DNA of 26,514 nt from Anncaliia algerae PRA339 (taxonomy: Eukaryota > Microsporidia > Tubulinosematidae). Both the position numbers and the translations under genes were made by a program. The notes beneath the pieces were generated by a model. The model was not told the origin of the DNA and did no database searches. It saw only the letters and a list, made by a program, of their open reading frames with translations. This document shows, piece by piece, positions 1 to 9,441 of the stretch. Position 1 is the stretch's first letter, and the number at the start of each line of letters is the position of its first letter. The stretch covers positions 127,575 through 154,088 of the forward strand of contig KK365139.1 of assembly GCA_000385875.2 (NCBI GenBank), read 5' to 3'.

Positions 1-378
1 AGCAATCAAATCTTTTAATACACATATGAACTCATTTTCTGTCCATCCGGCTAAATCGTTAACTTCTTCAAAAATATCAAGCCAATCATTCATACCATTT
101 GTCTGCTTCTCACTAATATATTGCAGCTCCTTCTTAATTATGATATTTGTTCCGGGAAGTTTAAGTTCCAATTCTAACACCTCCATGATGTCTTTCTTGA
201 GACATTTATAATTTATGTCACTACTATGGTGCTCTTCTGACGTCATCTTAATGTATTCTTTCTTCATACCTTCTTTGGTATTGAATTCAATATTGTAAGG
301 TAAAAGATTGTTTTGTAGAAAGTTTTCTACTTTTGATAATTTATTAAAATAATCCTTTCTATTCCTATCCATGTCCAT
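1..378 (-). CDS. Partial ORF with a Gag-like C-terminal stretch, 3' end outside window
   Basis: The minus strand is open from the ATG at 378-376 to the window edge: 126 codons with no stop. An in-frame TAA at 396-394 makes this the first ATG. The protein is charged, with no signal peptide or membrane segment. Near the end are a Trp at residue 99 (DWLDIFEE) and a Gly-Trp at 111-112 (AGWTENEF), followed by a leucine-rich helix. Spaced Trp...Phe, then GW, then Leu-rich helix resembles the capsid-like region of Ty3/gypsy Gag proteins, but this is a weak pattern match. A TATA-like box lies 12 nt upstream, and two GGAGGG runs (forward strand) lie beyond it. Neighbouring DNA is full of transposon remains, which fits a retroelement. 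It could equally be a lineage-specific host gene. The rest of the ORF lies outside the window. Confidence 0.55.
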   Translation of the reverse strand, partial: MDMDRNRKDYFNKLSKVENFLQNNLLPYNIEFNTKEGMKKEYIKMTSEEHHSSDINYKCLKKDIMEVLELELKLPGTNIIIKKELQYISEKQTNGMNDWLDIFEEVNDLAGWTENEFICVLKDLIA

Positions 379-390
379 AAATATTTCGCA

Positions 391-404
391 TATTTATACT
401 TTTA
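391..404 (-). promoter_or_regulatory. TATA-like box of the Gag-like ORF
   Basis: On the minus strand this 14-mer reads TAAAAGTATAAATA and ends 12 nt before the ATG at 378. The identical 14-mer occurs at 6844-6857 and 8405-8418 in the same orientation, each 19 nt before an ATG. C-rich tracts (CCCTCC twice) lie just upstream. A TATA-type core promoter with a very short leader is the inference. Confidence 0.5.
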
Positions 405-544
405 ATTTGGAGGGAATTTTGGAGGGATATTATGCAAAATTTAATATGTCTGAAAAATAATAATCGGATCAAAAACATAGTATTCCTTCAGTATTAAAAT
501 CAAATTAGCAAAAAATGCACAATTAAGAATTGGGCGTATTATGA

Positions 545-1025
545 GAAGAATTTTTTTTATATTACCTTAGCAATTAATGTTGAAATTTTCGGGCATATTA
601 ATTACAACGATTTCTACTATAATTTTGTCATTACACCAAATTATACATTATTTAACCAAAAAATTACATAAAAGTAAAGGTTTGGGATAAAGGTATTCAT
701 TTTGACGAGGATTTCATTGGAGAAAAGAATATTTAGCAAGAGATAAATGCCAAACTAACAATAGTTTTCGGTGGACTATATACTGAATATAAAAAATGTT
801 TAATAACAATTGTGCCAAATAGAGTACAGAAGCATGAGGGTAAATGTTTAAGATAAAATATAAAGTATAAACCTATTTTTCACGGCGATATGTTAGGCTT
901 AATATATTAATTTGGTGGTAATTCTAAAAAGTATCAATATGATTTTGTAAATCATTTTATTGTCATATTTATTCAGCACTCTACACACAAACCAAACATT
1001 TAGAATCTTAGTTTAGGGCAAAAAA
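545..1025 (+). pseudogene. Merlin/ISXO2-like transposase fossil 1
   Basis: Frames are broken by stops and shifts, but family motifs remain in order. Around 701-731 the translation FDEDFIGEKNI corresponds to the family block carrying the first catalytic Asp (IDESxxGKRKY). An in-frame TAG follows at 734-736. In the same frame, 764-823 gives VFGGL...KKCLITIVPNR, the strand block VFGG...KCFxxIVPNR typical of ISXO2/Merlin DDE transposases. At about 945-1025 two frames share VNHF, HTNQ and LES, matching the VNHS...HTNxIES block with the catalytic Glu. The segment 545-673 is N-terminal-like but too decayed to assign. The gene is not functional. Assignment is by motif recognition only. Confidence 0.6.
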
Positions 1026-2516
1026 TATATAGAAAATCTAAATTGTTTTTACTTGTTCGAATCCTAAATAAAATTAATAAATGCAAATTAGGATAGATTA
1101 AAGTTTTTAATTAATACAATTTTAGATTTATTAAATTTAATTTAGAAAAAATATAAATTCAAAGAAATTAGAGAAGTATATGTGATTAAAATACAATTAA
1201 AAGACATATTAAGACTCAAACTCAAAAAGAAGAAAACGAAATAAATTCCTCATAAAATTTTTTCCTACCTGGATAACAAAAAACAGAATCTCAACTTAAA
1301 AAGAGATTTAGTAAGAGGGAGGAATAACTTATTCGAATTATTATGATGTATTGTTACCAGATGTTTAATTTAAATTCTTCAGATATTCTTCCCCTACAAT
1401 ATTACTACTCATATTCTTTCTCGTCTTGTTCTTTTCTTTTTTCATGCATGTCAAAACTGTAAATTTAAATAAATATTAATTTACCTAATTTAGCAAATTA
1501 TAAAATATTTATATGAACAATAATAAACTTAAAAGGAAAATACACGATCCTTTAAATCACCATATTGGAGCGTTGTCACAAAACAATATCAAATTTAATA
1601 TATAGTATAATGCTTAAATTAGATATATAATTGATTTTTATATTTTTATTCATACTAAATAAATCCAATAATTAATATATTTTTATCTCCGATATTTTTT
1701 GATGTTCAATCAAAATTTACAACTAATAGCCAAATCAATATCGATAAAAATCTTTGTTTTTTTATTATTCTAGGGACACATATCTTATTTTCTTTAATTT
1801 TTTTATTTTGGTATTGTTTATAACTAATTGTAAAGAATTTCGCTTTTTTGCTTTTATTTAAATTACTCTTTCCAAACATGGGTTTGATTAATATTTCTTT
1901 TTATAGCTAATTTAACCAATAAAAGTTTTCCCTCATTTAACGCTTATATTTACATAATATTAATATTTAATTAATTTAATTTAAATTTTTAATTTAGATA
2001 GGTAGGATTATATGAGTGCACATATTTTGCTTTTTTCTTTTTGTGAATTCCTAAAAATTAGTTAGCAAGCCCGATTAGTATACTTCAATCAAGAACCATA
2101 AATTGATGTAGAAAAAATAAATTGGAATTCTTCTTTTGGTAAAATTTTTTCTCTTTCGGTTTTTTAAATTTTTGAAAATGGATTTTAAATTCGTAAATCT
2201 CTATAAAAAACAAATATAAATTATATATATGGAATTTATAAATAATTTTATAATGATTAGATTCACTTAAGCCTCTGATATTTTTAACATATAGATTCAA
2301 TCTTTTTTTTATAAAACCCAGGAATATAATAGTAGTAAATCTCTTACAAAGAATAGTAAGTTGTTAAAAGTCTGAATATTTTTTGCGAAAACTAAATTAT
2401 ATATTCGTGAAATTTTAAGATATTTATTTAAATATTTGATTCAATCAAAAAAATTTATATTAAAATATAATAATTTTGAATTAACGAAATTCATAACTTT
2501 TAAAAGTAGGAATCAT
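1026..2516. other. Intergenic, nothing recognised
   Basis: A+T-rich DNA. The only open frame (2085-2300, minus) is a Lys/Phe/Tyr-rich low-complexity translation expected by chance at this composition. No RNA gene or repeat was recognised. Confidence 0.6.
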
Positions 2517-3209
2517 TTATTTTCTATGGTGTTTTGATTCAATATAATATTTAAATCCATTTTTTGTTTTAAATTTTTTGTCACATGAGGGATGAGGACA
2601 AAAAAATCTGTATCTGCTATTTTTATTTTTACACCCATATTCAATATGATAAATAATGCCATTTCTTGTTGTGTATTTTTTTTTGCAATTTATGTTTCCG
2701 CAAAAAAATAATGTTCCGTCAATAGTGTTGTAATATTCATAAAAAGTAATTCCTGCATACGTATGTTTAGAAATAAGCCTATTTTTTAAATTAAAAATAT
2801 AATCATTAAAGCTTAGCGACGTTATTTTCAGATTAGTATAAAGAAAATTTAGGTTGGGATTACAATATAGATCATCGTTATTGTTTATAATTTCCATTGA
2901 TTGATCGTGATCATTTATATTATGCCAATATTCCTTCATTTCTAAATTATTTGTAGAAGCATCTAATGTGTTGGAATATATTTTATTTATGTCATAGCCT
3001 ATCATATCTTGTCTATGATATGCAATTTTGCCGTCCAAATTTATTTCTTCATCAGTATTTTTGCATATTTTGCTTCCTAAGAGGCTTTTTTCAAAAGTAT
3101 AATATCCAAAATTGCTATAATTATGGCATTCACAACGGCAGTAAAAATTTCTTAATCCTTTAATTTCAGCATTTGAACAACATGAACATTTTCCCTGTTT
3201 ATCAACCAT
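2517..3209 (-). CDS. Cysteine-rich/C2H2-like zinc-finger protein, copy 1
   Basis: A 230-residue protein, paralogous along its whole length to the gene at 8749-9441. The N-terminus has a compact Cys cluster: C8, C10, C11, then C24, C26, C28, H29, which could bind zinc. The middle is Asn-rich with conserved blocks (NPNLNFLY, DYIFNLKN, EYYNTIDGTLFFCGNINC). The C-terminus holds two finger-like units: C170-x4-C175-x12-H188-x4-C193 (a C2HC form) and C204-x4-C209-x12-Y222-x4-H227. In the second unit the usual first His is Tyr, although the paralog has His there. Family knowledge suggests a nucleic-acid-binding, possibly Sfp1-like, nuclear protein, but this is not proven. Similarity to copy 2 continues about 60 nt upstream of the ATG, either duplicated promoter DNA or conserved control sequence. 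No signal peptide or transmembrane segment is seen. Confidence 0.85.
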   Translation of the reverse strand: MVDKQGKCSCCSNAEIKGLRNFYCRCECHNYSNFGYYTFEKSLLGSKICKNTDEEINLDGKIAYHRQDMIGYDINKIYSNTLDASTNNLEMKEYWHNINDHDQSMEIINNNDDLYCNPNLNFLYTNLKITSLSFNDYIFNLKNRLISKHTYAGITFYEYYNTIDGTLFFCGNINCKKKYTTRNGIIYHIEYGCKNKNSRYRFFCPHPSCDKKFKTKNGFKYYIESKHHRK

Positions 3210-4440
3210 AGTTTAAAAAATAAATTTAATAAATGTGCTTTTTTGATGTAAATATCAAATCTAGTCTTGTTTTAACCAAAGAATATGATATTTTTTGCAA
3301 ATTAAAATCGTTTTATAAAATTTATAAACTTCAAAGTTGCAAAAGCTTCTATAAATAACCGTTTAATTTGAGAGCCAAAAGTTGAATAACCAATGGAACG
3401 TTATTATCAATCATAAAATTCCTATTTTAAACATTTATTTGTTTTTATTGAGCCTTCAACATTAGCAAATACCAAAGAAACAAGAAAAACTTCTATAACT
3501 TAAATATATTACATATTTAATAAACATTTGACGAGTATGTACATATATAAAAAATAGATTGCAACAATCTTTATTTATAATTGAAATATGGTTGAGTAGT
3601 TAGCAAAATTTCTATTATTTTATTTACTTAGTACAATACACAAGTATTGAAGTCGGATAAACATTGAGGATTATTTATAGAATAAATTCGTTTTTAAATT
3701 GCAGCGAAATTCTAGCTATTCTATCATTTCATAATATTTAAACTCAGCTGGCATTTATATATTTAGGTTATAGTATTATATCATTTGATTTTTCAAAAAT
3801 CAAGAAATGTAAATTAATTCCTTTTAAATATTAGAAAGTTTATAATATGCTAAATTTATTTTGATTCAAACTGATATTAAACATTGAAATACTCTCGATA
3901 TATGAAATAATACAGGAATTTAAAACATATTAAACATACAATAGCATAATTTTGGAGTTATAAATGAGACACTAATTCTTTTTTAAAACATAAAAGTAAA
4001 TAAAAGAGTTTAGAAATTTCAATTTAATTTTTAAAATACAAAATGTTGTGATAAAGATTTACATCGGACATTGTATTAGGTATAATAAATGAAAGATTAT
4101 TAAAATCAAAAGATTTTCTCATTCGAATAATGTAATTCGTGAAATAATATTTACGGTTTTTTGAAGCCAAAAATATTACTTTTTGAAATTTAATATTTGT
4201 TTAACATTGTTTATTTTTTAAATTTCATTTAATATGTAATTAAAACTACTCGGGAAATAAAATTGGCTCTGATATAATATGTTTTCGCTCAATTATACAA
4301 CTTTAAACATCATATGATATAAAAAAGGCTTTTCATGAGCAAATGTTTTGTATTTTTACAAAAATGTGCAATTATTTTGAAATAATTGATTTTTATCAAT
4401 TTAAATCATTTTCTTTGACATATCTATTACTTTGGAGAAA
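3210..4440. other. Intergenic, nothing recognised
   Basis: About 1.2 kb of A+T-rich DNA. Only the first 60 bases show structure: they resemble the leader of the second zinc-finger gene (9442-9500). No other gene, RNA or repeat was recognised. Confidence 0.55.
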
Positions 4441-4830
4441 TATTGTAAAAAGTGCAAAGAGCAGATTTTAAACGTTTCTTTCAGTGGAAGGACTATGTTT
4501 TCGTGATATTTGAAATGAAAAATTAGAGAGAAGATTTTAATCAAACTTATCTGATTAATTACACTCTGATTAGATTGAATGATAAATTAATTTTTTGATA
4601 AATTACAAACAACAAAACATAAAAAAATTTTTTAATCTTATAAGTTGATGTATTTTGTTGCTAAAGAAATATCATATTTTTATTTTTTAAAAAATTATTT
4701 AATCATTTTATTTTGAAAAAATATTCCCTCAACAGCTTATAAAAAATAAAACGGAACTGTGATATCTTCTTGTGGTCTTAATAGGTCGTGTGTTAAGGGA
4801 GTAAATTGTTTTTGTTTGTTTATGATCTAA
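4441..4830 (+). pseudogene. Possible Merlin/ISXO2-like transposase fossil 2
   Basis: Two blocks survive. At about 4441-4505 the translation has CKKCKEQILNVSF, resembling the N-terminal zinc-ribbon half of these transposases. At 4750-4830 one open frame gives NGTVISSCGLNRS, then VNCF. This resembles the family GTxIxSDCWxxY...VNHS block with the second catalytic Asp replaced by Ser. The spacing is shorter than in an intact transposase, so deletions are implied. Each block is weak alone; their order and strand, together with the other fossils nearby, support the call. Confidence 0.3.
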
Positions 4831-5440
4831 AAAATTTTTAACAAGGATTATGATTTAATTTTCTCAATATTTGTATTTTTACCTTGGAAGAATATTTTTC
4901 TCCTTTCTATAGTGCAATTACAAAAATAAAAAATTCAAAAATAAAGAATGACCACTAGTAATTAAAATATAATATAAAATAATCAAAATTTACTTTAGAA
5001 GACAAGCACTCGAAAGACAAAATAAACCAGAATTAACCTTTGTTTAATATTGTGGAATATGTCTTGAATGTACTAATTATACTTTCTTTATTATCTAGAG
5101 ATAGGTAAAGCCTATTATATTTAAATTTTTAGTAAAAATTTCTTTCTTTCTTTCTTTCTTTCTTGATTGATAGATAGATAGATAGATTCATATTTTTATT
5201 AATTTGGCTTAAAGAAAGGCAACAGAACATCTGCAAAAGATATTATACCGTTGCTTTACAAACATAACATGATCAATCATTTAATTTACAAATGTATTTA
5301 TGTGCGACATCACAAAAGATATAATAGAATCTAAAATCGTGGATCAAGAGTTTGCCATGTTCTGTTTGGATTGAATCTCAGAAAATTTTTCGTGTTCTTA
5401 ATACATTTTTATATTTACAATCTTTTCGTTTCATTATGCC
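4831..5440. other. Intergenic with a microsatellite
   Basis: A+T-rich DNA. The only recognised feature is the TTTC/GATA microsatellite at 5139-5184. The stretch 5200-5400 is slightly less A+T-rich and may hold decayed coding DNA, but no family was recognised. Confidence 0.5.
5139..5184. repeat. Compound microsatellite (TTTC)6 and (GATA)4
   Basis: Six exact TTTC units at 5139-5162 are followed, after a 6-base joint, by four exact GATA units at 5169-5184. Length is probably polymorphic between isolates. Confidence 0.9.
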
Positions 5441-6043
5441 ATGGAACATGAAATTCTGAAATTTATAAATTTAAGCAATATTAAAGAATTATACGATTGT
5501 ATAATCAAAGGATTGACACAATAATCCAAAAAAGGAAATGAAAATATAGAGCTGTTTGGTTATATTTTCTCCTCTAAAGTATTTAAAGGTTATTTTAAAT
5601 ATAAGTTGGCATTTAAAAATTCTTCTTTAAAAAATTATCGTAGGGGAACCCGCAACATCCAACCATACAATTGGTTAGTTTCTGAGAAGCTTTTTAATGA
5701 AGAAGTTTTTTTGTGATTATTACATCAACACAATGTATATTAAGATAAAAAGAGATCGTTATACGCAAAAGACTCTGAGATCTATGAATTTTGAATGCAA
5801 AAAATATGAAACTACAACAAGCAACTGATAAGTAGCCTTCATTCTAAAGTAAAAATTGGACATAGAAATCTTTTAAAGGCTTCTCTCTTTATGTTAAATA
5901 TGTTTCCATGACTGATATCATAAACCATATAGACGTTTCGGCTTCAGCATTGAAAAAATACAATATTAATTTTTTTAAATATTACGTCATATTTTGATCT
6001 TAATCCGATCCGACTTGAAGGTGAAGTAATATTGAAAAGATGA
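5441..6043 (+). pseudogene. Merlin/ISXO2-like transposase fossil 3 (N-terminal half)
   Basis: The ATG at 5441 opens a 27-codon frame (MEHEILKFINLSNIKELYD...) resembling the start of microsporidian ISXO2-like transposases, ended by a TAA. The best block is 5866-5994, 43 codons without a stop (KSFKGFSLYVKYVSMTDIIN...DVSASALKKYN), resembling the helical region before the catalytic core. A shift then leads to 5999-6040, NPIRLEGEV, matching the NPIRLGGEG motif just upstream of the first catalytic Asp. Nothing of the catalytic core was recognised after 6043. At least one stop and one frameshift make it non-functional. The core block is fairly convincing; the start is less so. Confidence 0.5.
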
Positions 6044-6611
6044 TATAACACATGTTTTCTGACCCTATAAAACCCTATAGAAGACAATAACATAGGATAA
6101 ACCCTGGGCAACTACAATTTTGATGCAAGCACCACTCCAAACAAAGGATATTGCAAAACTGTGGAGAAGAGAGATTCTACAACTCTCTTGCCTATTTTTT
6201 ATGAAAAAACATAAATATTTTTTTTAATATTTAAATAAAATATGCCCCACATGAAGAGAATGACGGGTATTAATAGGGTAAATAAACATTTTTACTTTAT
6301 ACATTTATTAGAGTACTTCTTTAAAACGGGTGTCATTCCCCGATCTCACATCATCATTTTAAATAAAGTTATAATAACAGGTTTTATTATACACACTAAT
6401 ATATGGGACGACTAAAATAATTTAAATAAGGATAACTTGCTCGCAAAACAATACCCACAAAATTTTTTTATTAAACCAAGTTTTGGAATTCATACAAAAA
6501 TATTGAAAGTTGTAACAATATTCTTTAGTTATTTATAAAAAACAAAAAAGATGTAGGGCCGATAAAAGAGATAATTTACGAATGTTATTTAAGATAATTA
6601 TAAAGGTGAAG
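6044..6611. other. Intergenic, nothing recognised
   Basis: The first 150 bases could be further decayed transposase (CCCTATAAAACCCTATAG near 6063), but no motif could be matched. The remainder shows nothing. Confidence 0.5.
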
Positions 6612-6824
6612 CTAATTGTCGTAGCCCCGGGTCTTCATTCCTCCTTTATAATATCTCTGTAGAAGGGAGGAAGAAGGATAACTTGATTTAATACTGAAAT
6701 GTCTTGAGGGAAGCTTACTGCTGCGGAGGAATCTCTCAAGAATATTATATGTAATTTTATCTTGATAAATATAATTTTTATAATCTTTTTTATTTACTTG
6801 ATTATCTTTCTTATAGGGTATCAT
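6612..6824 (-). CDS. Doubtful small basic ORF behind a promoter-like cassette
   Basis: A 70-residue Lys/Tyr/Ser-rich basic translation with no recognised family, signal peptide or membrane segment. In favour of expression: CCC (6827-6825) directly precedes the ATG, and the TATA-like 14-mer lies 19 nt upstream, the same cassette as before the Gag-like ORF at 1-378. Against: it is short, with no visible homolog in the window. It may be the 5' stub of a decayed element rather than a gene. Confidence 0.25.
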   Translation of the reverse strand: MIPYKKDNQVNKKDYKNYIYQDKITYNILERFLRSSKLPSRHFSIKSSYPSSSLLQRYYKGGMKTRGYDN

Positions 6825-6843
6825 GGGTTAAAAATGTCAACAT

Positions 6844-6857
6844 TATTTATACTTTTA
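6844..6857 (-). promoter_or_regulatory. TATA-like box, second copy
   Basis: Exact copy of the 14-mer TAAAAGTATAAATA, 19 nt before the ATG at 6824. Two telomere-like CCCTAA units (forward strand, 6861-6874) lie immediately upstream in the direction of transcription. Confidence 0.45.
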
Positions 6858-6860
6858 TAA

Positions 6861-6874
6861 AACCCTAACCCTAA
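6861..6874. repeat. Two telomere-like units AACCCTAACCCTAA
   Basis: Two CCCTAA hexamers sit inside the promoter-like cassette. A related single unit lies at 8419-8425 beside the third TATA-like copy. Two units are too few to call an interstitial telomere; here they look like part of the cassette. Confidence 0.5.
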
Positions 6875-8337
6875 TACAATACAATATTATCATATTTAAT
6901 AATATGTAGTTAAAATCATCAATTAAAAGTTAGCTTTTTAAATGATTTAATCAATTCATAAAAGAGTATAAATTTAATGTACACGTCATTGATTTGAATG
7001 TGTGGCCGCCCACATCATTAGCAGATTTTGAATCTATGATTGTATATTTAATTCTTAAAAGGAATTCTAGAATTTTAAAATATAATATATATCTTCGAAT
7101 GATTTATTCTACAATAAATGTACTAATATGATAACGGACCATAGAATTTTTTTGAATATACCTAGCATCACATCGCCCCATGAGATCCAGACAATATGGA
7201 AAATTTTGTTTTTATATTGCACTATACACTGCGGTATTTCTTCTTATTTAACTAGAAACAACATTAATTGCTTTTGTTCATTTTAAGGCTTCCTTTCTTT
7301 GTTCTCATTATTCTTTGAATCCAACCCCATCTATTTAAATTATTCTTGTATCATCAATTTCAGGCACAGGCTACATATTTTGTTCTCATATCCCTTTGAT
7401 CTATGTCGTTACTCCTTTAAAGAAACGCATTGCAGGTTAAAAAGAATAAAAAAAGATTTTACGCATTGATCTACGATTAAAAGACTTATTATAATCCAAG
7501 CTCTATACATGATTTCACTTAAATATTTTAAATACAGCTCTACATTAACAACTTCCAGGATTTTATGTTTTTCACCTCCGTATTTATAGACTGTCTTCTA
7601 AGCGCATTAAAAATTTTTAAAATTTCTATTTTAGCTAAAGTTTTTGGTTATAGAAGGTACATCAGATTACTGTATTTTCAAACAACAGATATTTCAAAGA
7701 TGCCTCTGCCGTCAAGATAAAGATCAATAATACCTTTTCTTTGTTGGAATAAATTTATTTATGAAAAGAAATATAAAAAGCATAAAATAATATTGAATGA
7801 TGGCATAATATATTAAATATTTTATTAGGCAATATTTTTATGGAAGCTTAAAATATTCAAGATTATATTAATTTGCTGATTATTCTGAGCACTATTCAGC
7901 CAATTTTATGAATAAATTTCCGTAAACAATTAGAAAAATGTTACCAAGAGAATATTAATATATTTTCTGAATGAAAATTTTAAACAATTAAGTATTACTT
8001 ACATATATCTCTATATGATATTGTTATCAACAAAATTTTTTCTGAATAGTTTATATGTAAAATTATTTTTTTAATATTTCCGTTTCAATTAAGAAATTGT
8101 CGAAATTGATTGGAAAATTGCTGAAAAGATCGGGAATTCCTTAAAAAGTGTCTAAATATTTTTCTGTTTTAAGCTTTCAAGAATATATTTATAAATTTTA
8201 AAAATAATTTATCAAGATGTTATGCGTTTCTATTTTATCAAAAAATATTATTTCATGAAGATTTATTTAAATTCTTTGAATAAAAAAATATTTCCCTATG
8301 AAATTGAAGTTATATTATGACATTAACTTACAATTGA
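6875..8337. other. Intergenic, nothing firmly recognised
   Basis: A G+C-rich hairpin (TGTGG, loop CCGC, CCACA) sits at 7001-7014. Around 7345-7440 there is a slightly less A+T-rich stretch with a short open frame (plus strand, GTGYIFCSHIPLIYVV), matched to no family. Nothing else was seen. Confidence 0.45.
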
Positions 8338-8385
8338 TTAATCATAAGTGTTGTCATTTACTTTATTTAATTCTTCTTCAAACAT
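8338..8385 (-). pseudogene. 15-codon stub behind the third promoter-like cassette
   Basis: An ATG at 8385, 19 nt downstream of the third TATA-like box, opens only 15 codons (MFEEELNKVNDNTYD) before TAA. GGAGGG touches the ATG. It is read as a truncated or decayed element start. No family was recognised. Confidence 0.25.
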
Positions 8386-8404
8386 CCCTCCTTTTACTTT
8401 GATA

Positions 8405-8418
8405 TATTTATACTTTTA
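8405..8418 (-). promoter_or_regulatory. TATA-like box, third copy
   Basis: Exact copy of the 14-mer TAAAAGTATAAATA, preceded on the minus strand by CCCTCC and CTAACCCT tracts, resembling the surroundings of the other two copies. Confidence 0.45.
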
Positions 8419-8748
8419 GGGTTAGAGTAGAAGGAGGGAAACTAAGCCAATTATAATACAACAATAAGAAATAAAAAAGCATTAGTTTTTTTATTTTATT
8501 TTTTTAAATTTAAATATCTATACGATGCAAAATAATTTAAAAATGGTGGAATCAAATCTTAAGTGACAAAATAAGAAACGTTAATAATTATGTAATCAAG
8601 ATTGTTTTTCTGCAAAAAAACTATTTTGATTAAAAATTTATAAATATTTTATAAATTATTGATATTATCAAATAAATTTATAATTTACTTAAAATAAAAT
8701 TTTAAAAAACAATGAAAAAATCATATTATTAATGTAAACCACATTTAC
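8419..8748. other. Intergenic, nothing recognised beyond the cassette
   Basis: After the C/G-rich upstream tracts of the promoter-like cassette (to about 8450), only A+T-rich DNA was seen, forming the 3' flank of the second zinc-finger gene. Confidence 0.5.
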
Positions 8749-9441
8749 TTAATTATAGTGTTTTGATTCGATATGATATTTAAACCCGTTCCTCGTTTTA
8801 AATCTTTTGTTACATGCAGCATAAGGACAAAAAAATTTGTACCAGGTTTTTTTATTTTTACATCCCGATTCAACATGATAAATTATTCCATTTTTTGTTG
8901 TATATTTTTTCAAACAATTTATGTTTCCACAAAAGAATAATGTTCCGTCAATAGTGTTGTAATATTCATGAAAAGTACTTCCTGCGTGCATATGTTTAGA
9001 AATAAGCTTATTTTTTAAATTAAAAATGTAATCATCAAAAGTTAGTGATGTTTTATTAAGATTATTATATAAGAAATTCAAGTTGGGATTATAATATGTA
9101 TCAATATTACTATTTGATATCTCAAATGATTTATATCGTTCATTCATATTATGCCAAATTTTTTTCATTTCCAAATTATCACTAAAGGTCTCTATTTGGT
9201 TTAAATATGTATCTCTTGAATCATAATTTATCATATTGTGTTTTTGAAGTGTAATTTTGTTGTCCAAGAATATATTATTCTCACTATTTGTACACATTAT
9301 AGTTCCTAATAAGTCCTTTTTAAAATTATAATTTCCAAAACTATTGCTACTATGACATTTACAATGGCAAATGAAATTGTCGTTTGATTTTTTAATTTTG
9401 TCAATTGAACAACACAAACATTTTTCCTTTCTTTCGTCCAT
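8749..9441 (-). CDS. Cysteine-rich/C2H2 zinc-finger protein, copy 2
   Basis: A 230-residue paralog of the gene at 2517-3209, same length, same strand and 5.5 kb away. N-terminal Cys cluster: C8, C10, C11, then C25, C27, C29, H30. Shared middle blocks include NPNLNFLY, DYIFNLKN and EYYNTIDGTLFFCGNINC. C-terminal fingers: C171-x4-C176-x12-H189-x4-C194 and C205-x4-C210-x12-H223-x4-H228; the second is a complete C2H2 finger, unlike copy 1. Similarity is highest from about residue 125 to the end, as expected if the finger domain is under constraint. The leader resembles that of copy 1 for about 60 nt. A nuclear nucleic-acid-binding role, perhaps Sfp1-like, is inferred from the fingers alone. No signal peptide is seen, so a secreted role is unlikely. 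Confidence 0.87.
   Translation of the reverse strand: MDERKEKCLCCSIDKIKKSNDNFICHCKCHSSNSFGNYNFKKDLLGTIMCTNSENNIFLDNKITLQKHNMINYDSRDTYLNQIETFSDNLEMKKIWHNMNERYKSFEISNSNIDTYYNPNLNFLYNNLNKTSLTFDDYIFNLKNKLISKHMHAGSTFHEYYNTIDGTLFFCGNINCLKKYTTKNGIIYHVESGCKNKKTWYKFFCPYAACNKRFKTRNGFKYHIESKHYN

Noticed and set aside
26-211. 61-codon plus-strand ORF
   Set aside because: It lies opposite the longer minus-strand ORF 1-378, which has the better start and composition.
1053-1070. GTTCGAATCC, resembling a tRNA T-loop
   Set aside because: The flanking bases do not form a T-stem and no acceptor or anticodon arm could be placed.
2085-2300. 71-codon minus-strand ORF
   Set aside because: Lys/Phe/Tyr/Ile-rich translation typical of A+T-rich noise; no motif, no promoter-like box.
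2966-3163. 65-codon plus-strand ORF
   Set aside because: Antisense shadow of zinc-finger gene copy 1.
6991-7045. tRNA-like pair of hairpins (TGTGG...CCACA and AGATT...AATCT)
   Set aside because: No T-arm follows and the anticodon stem has mismatches; kept only as a hairpin note.
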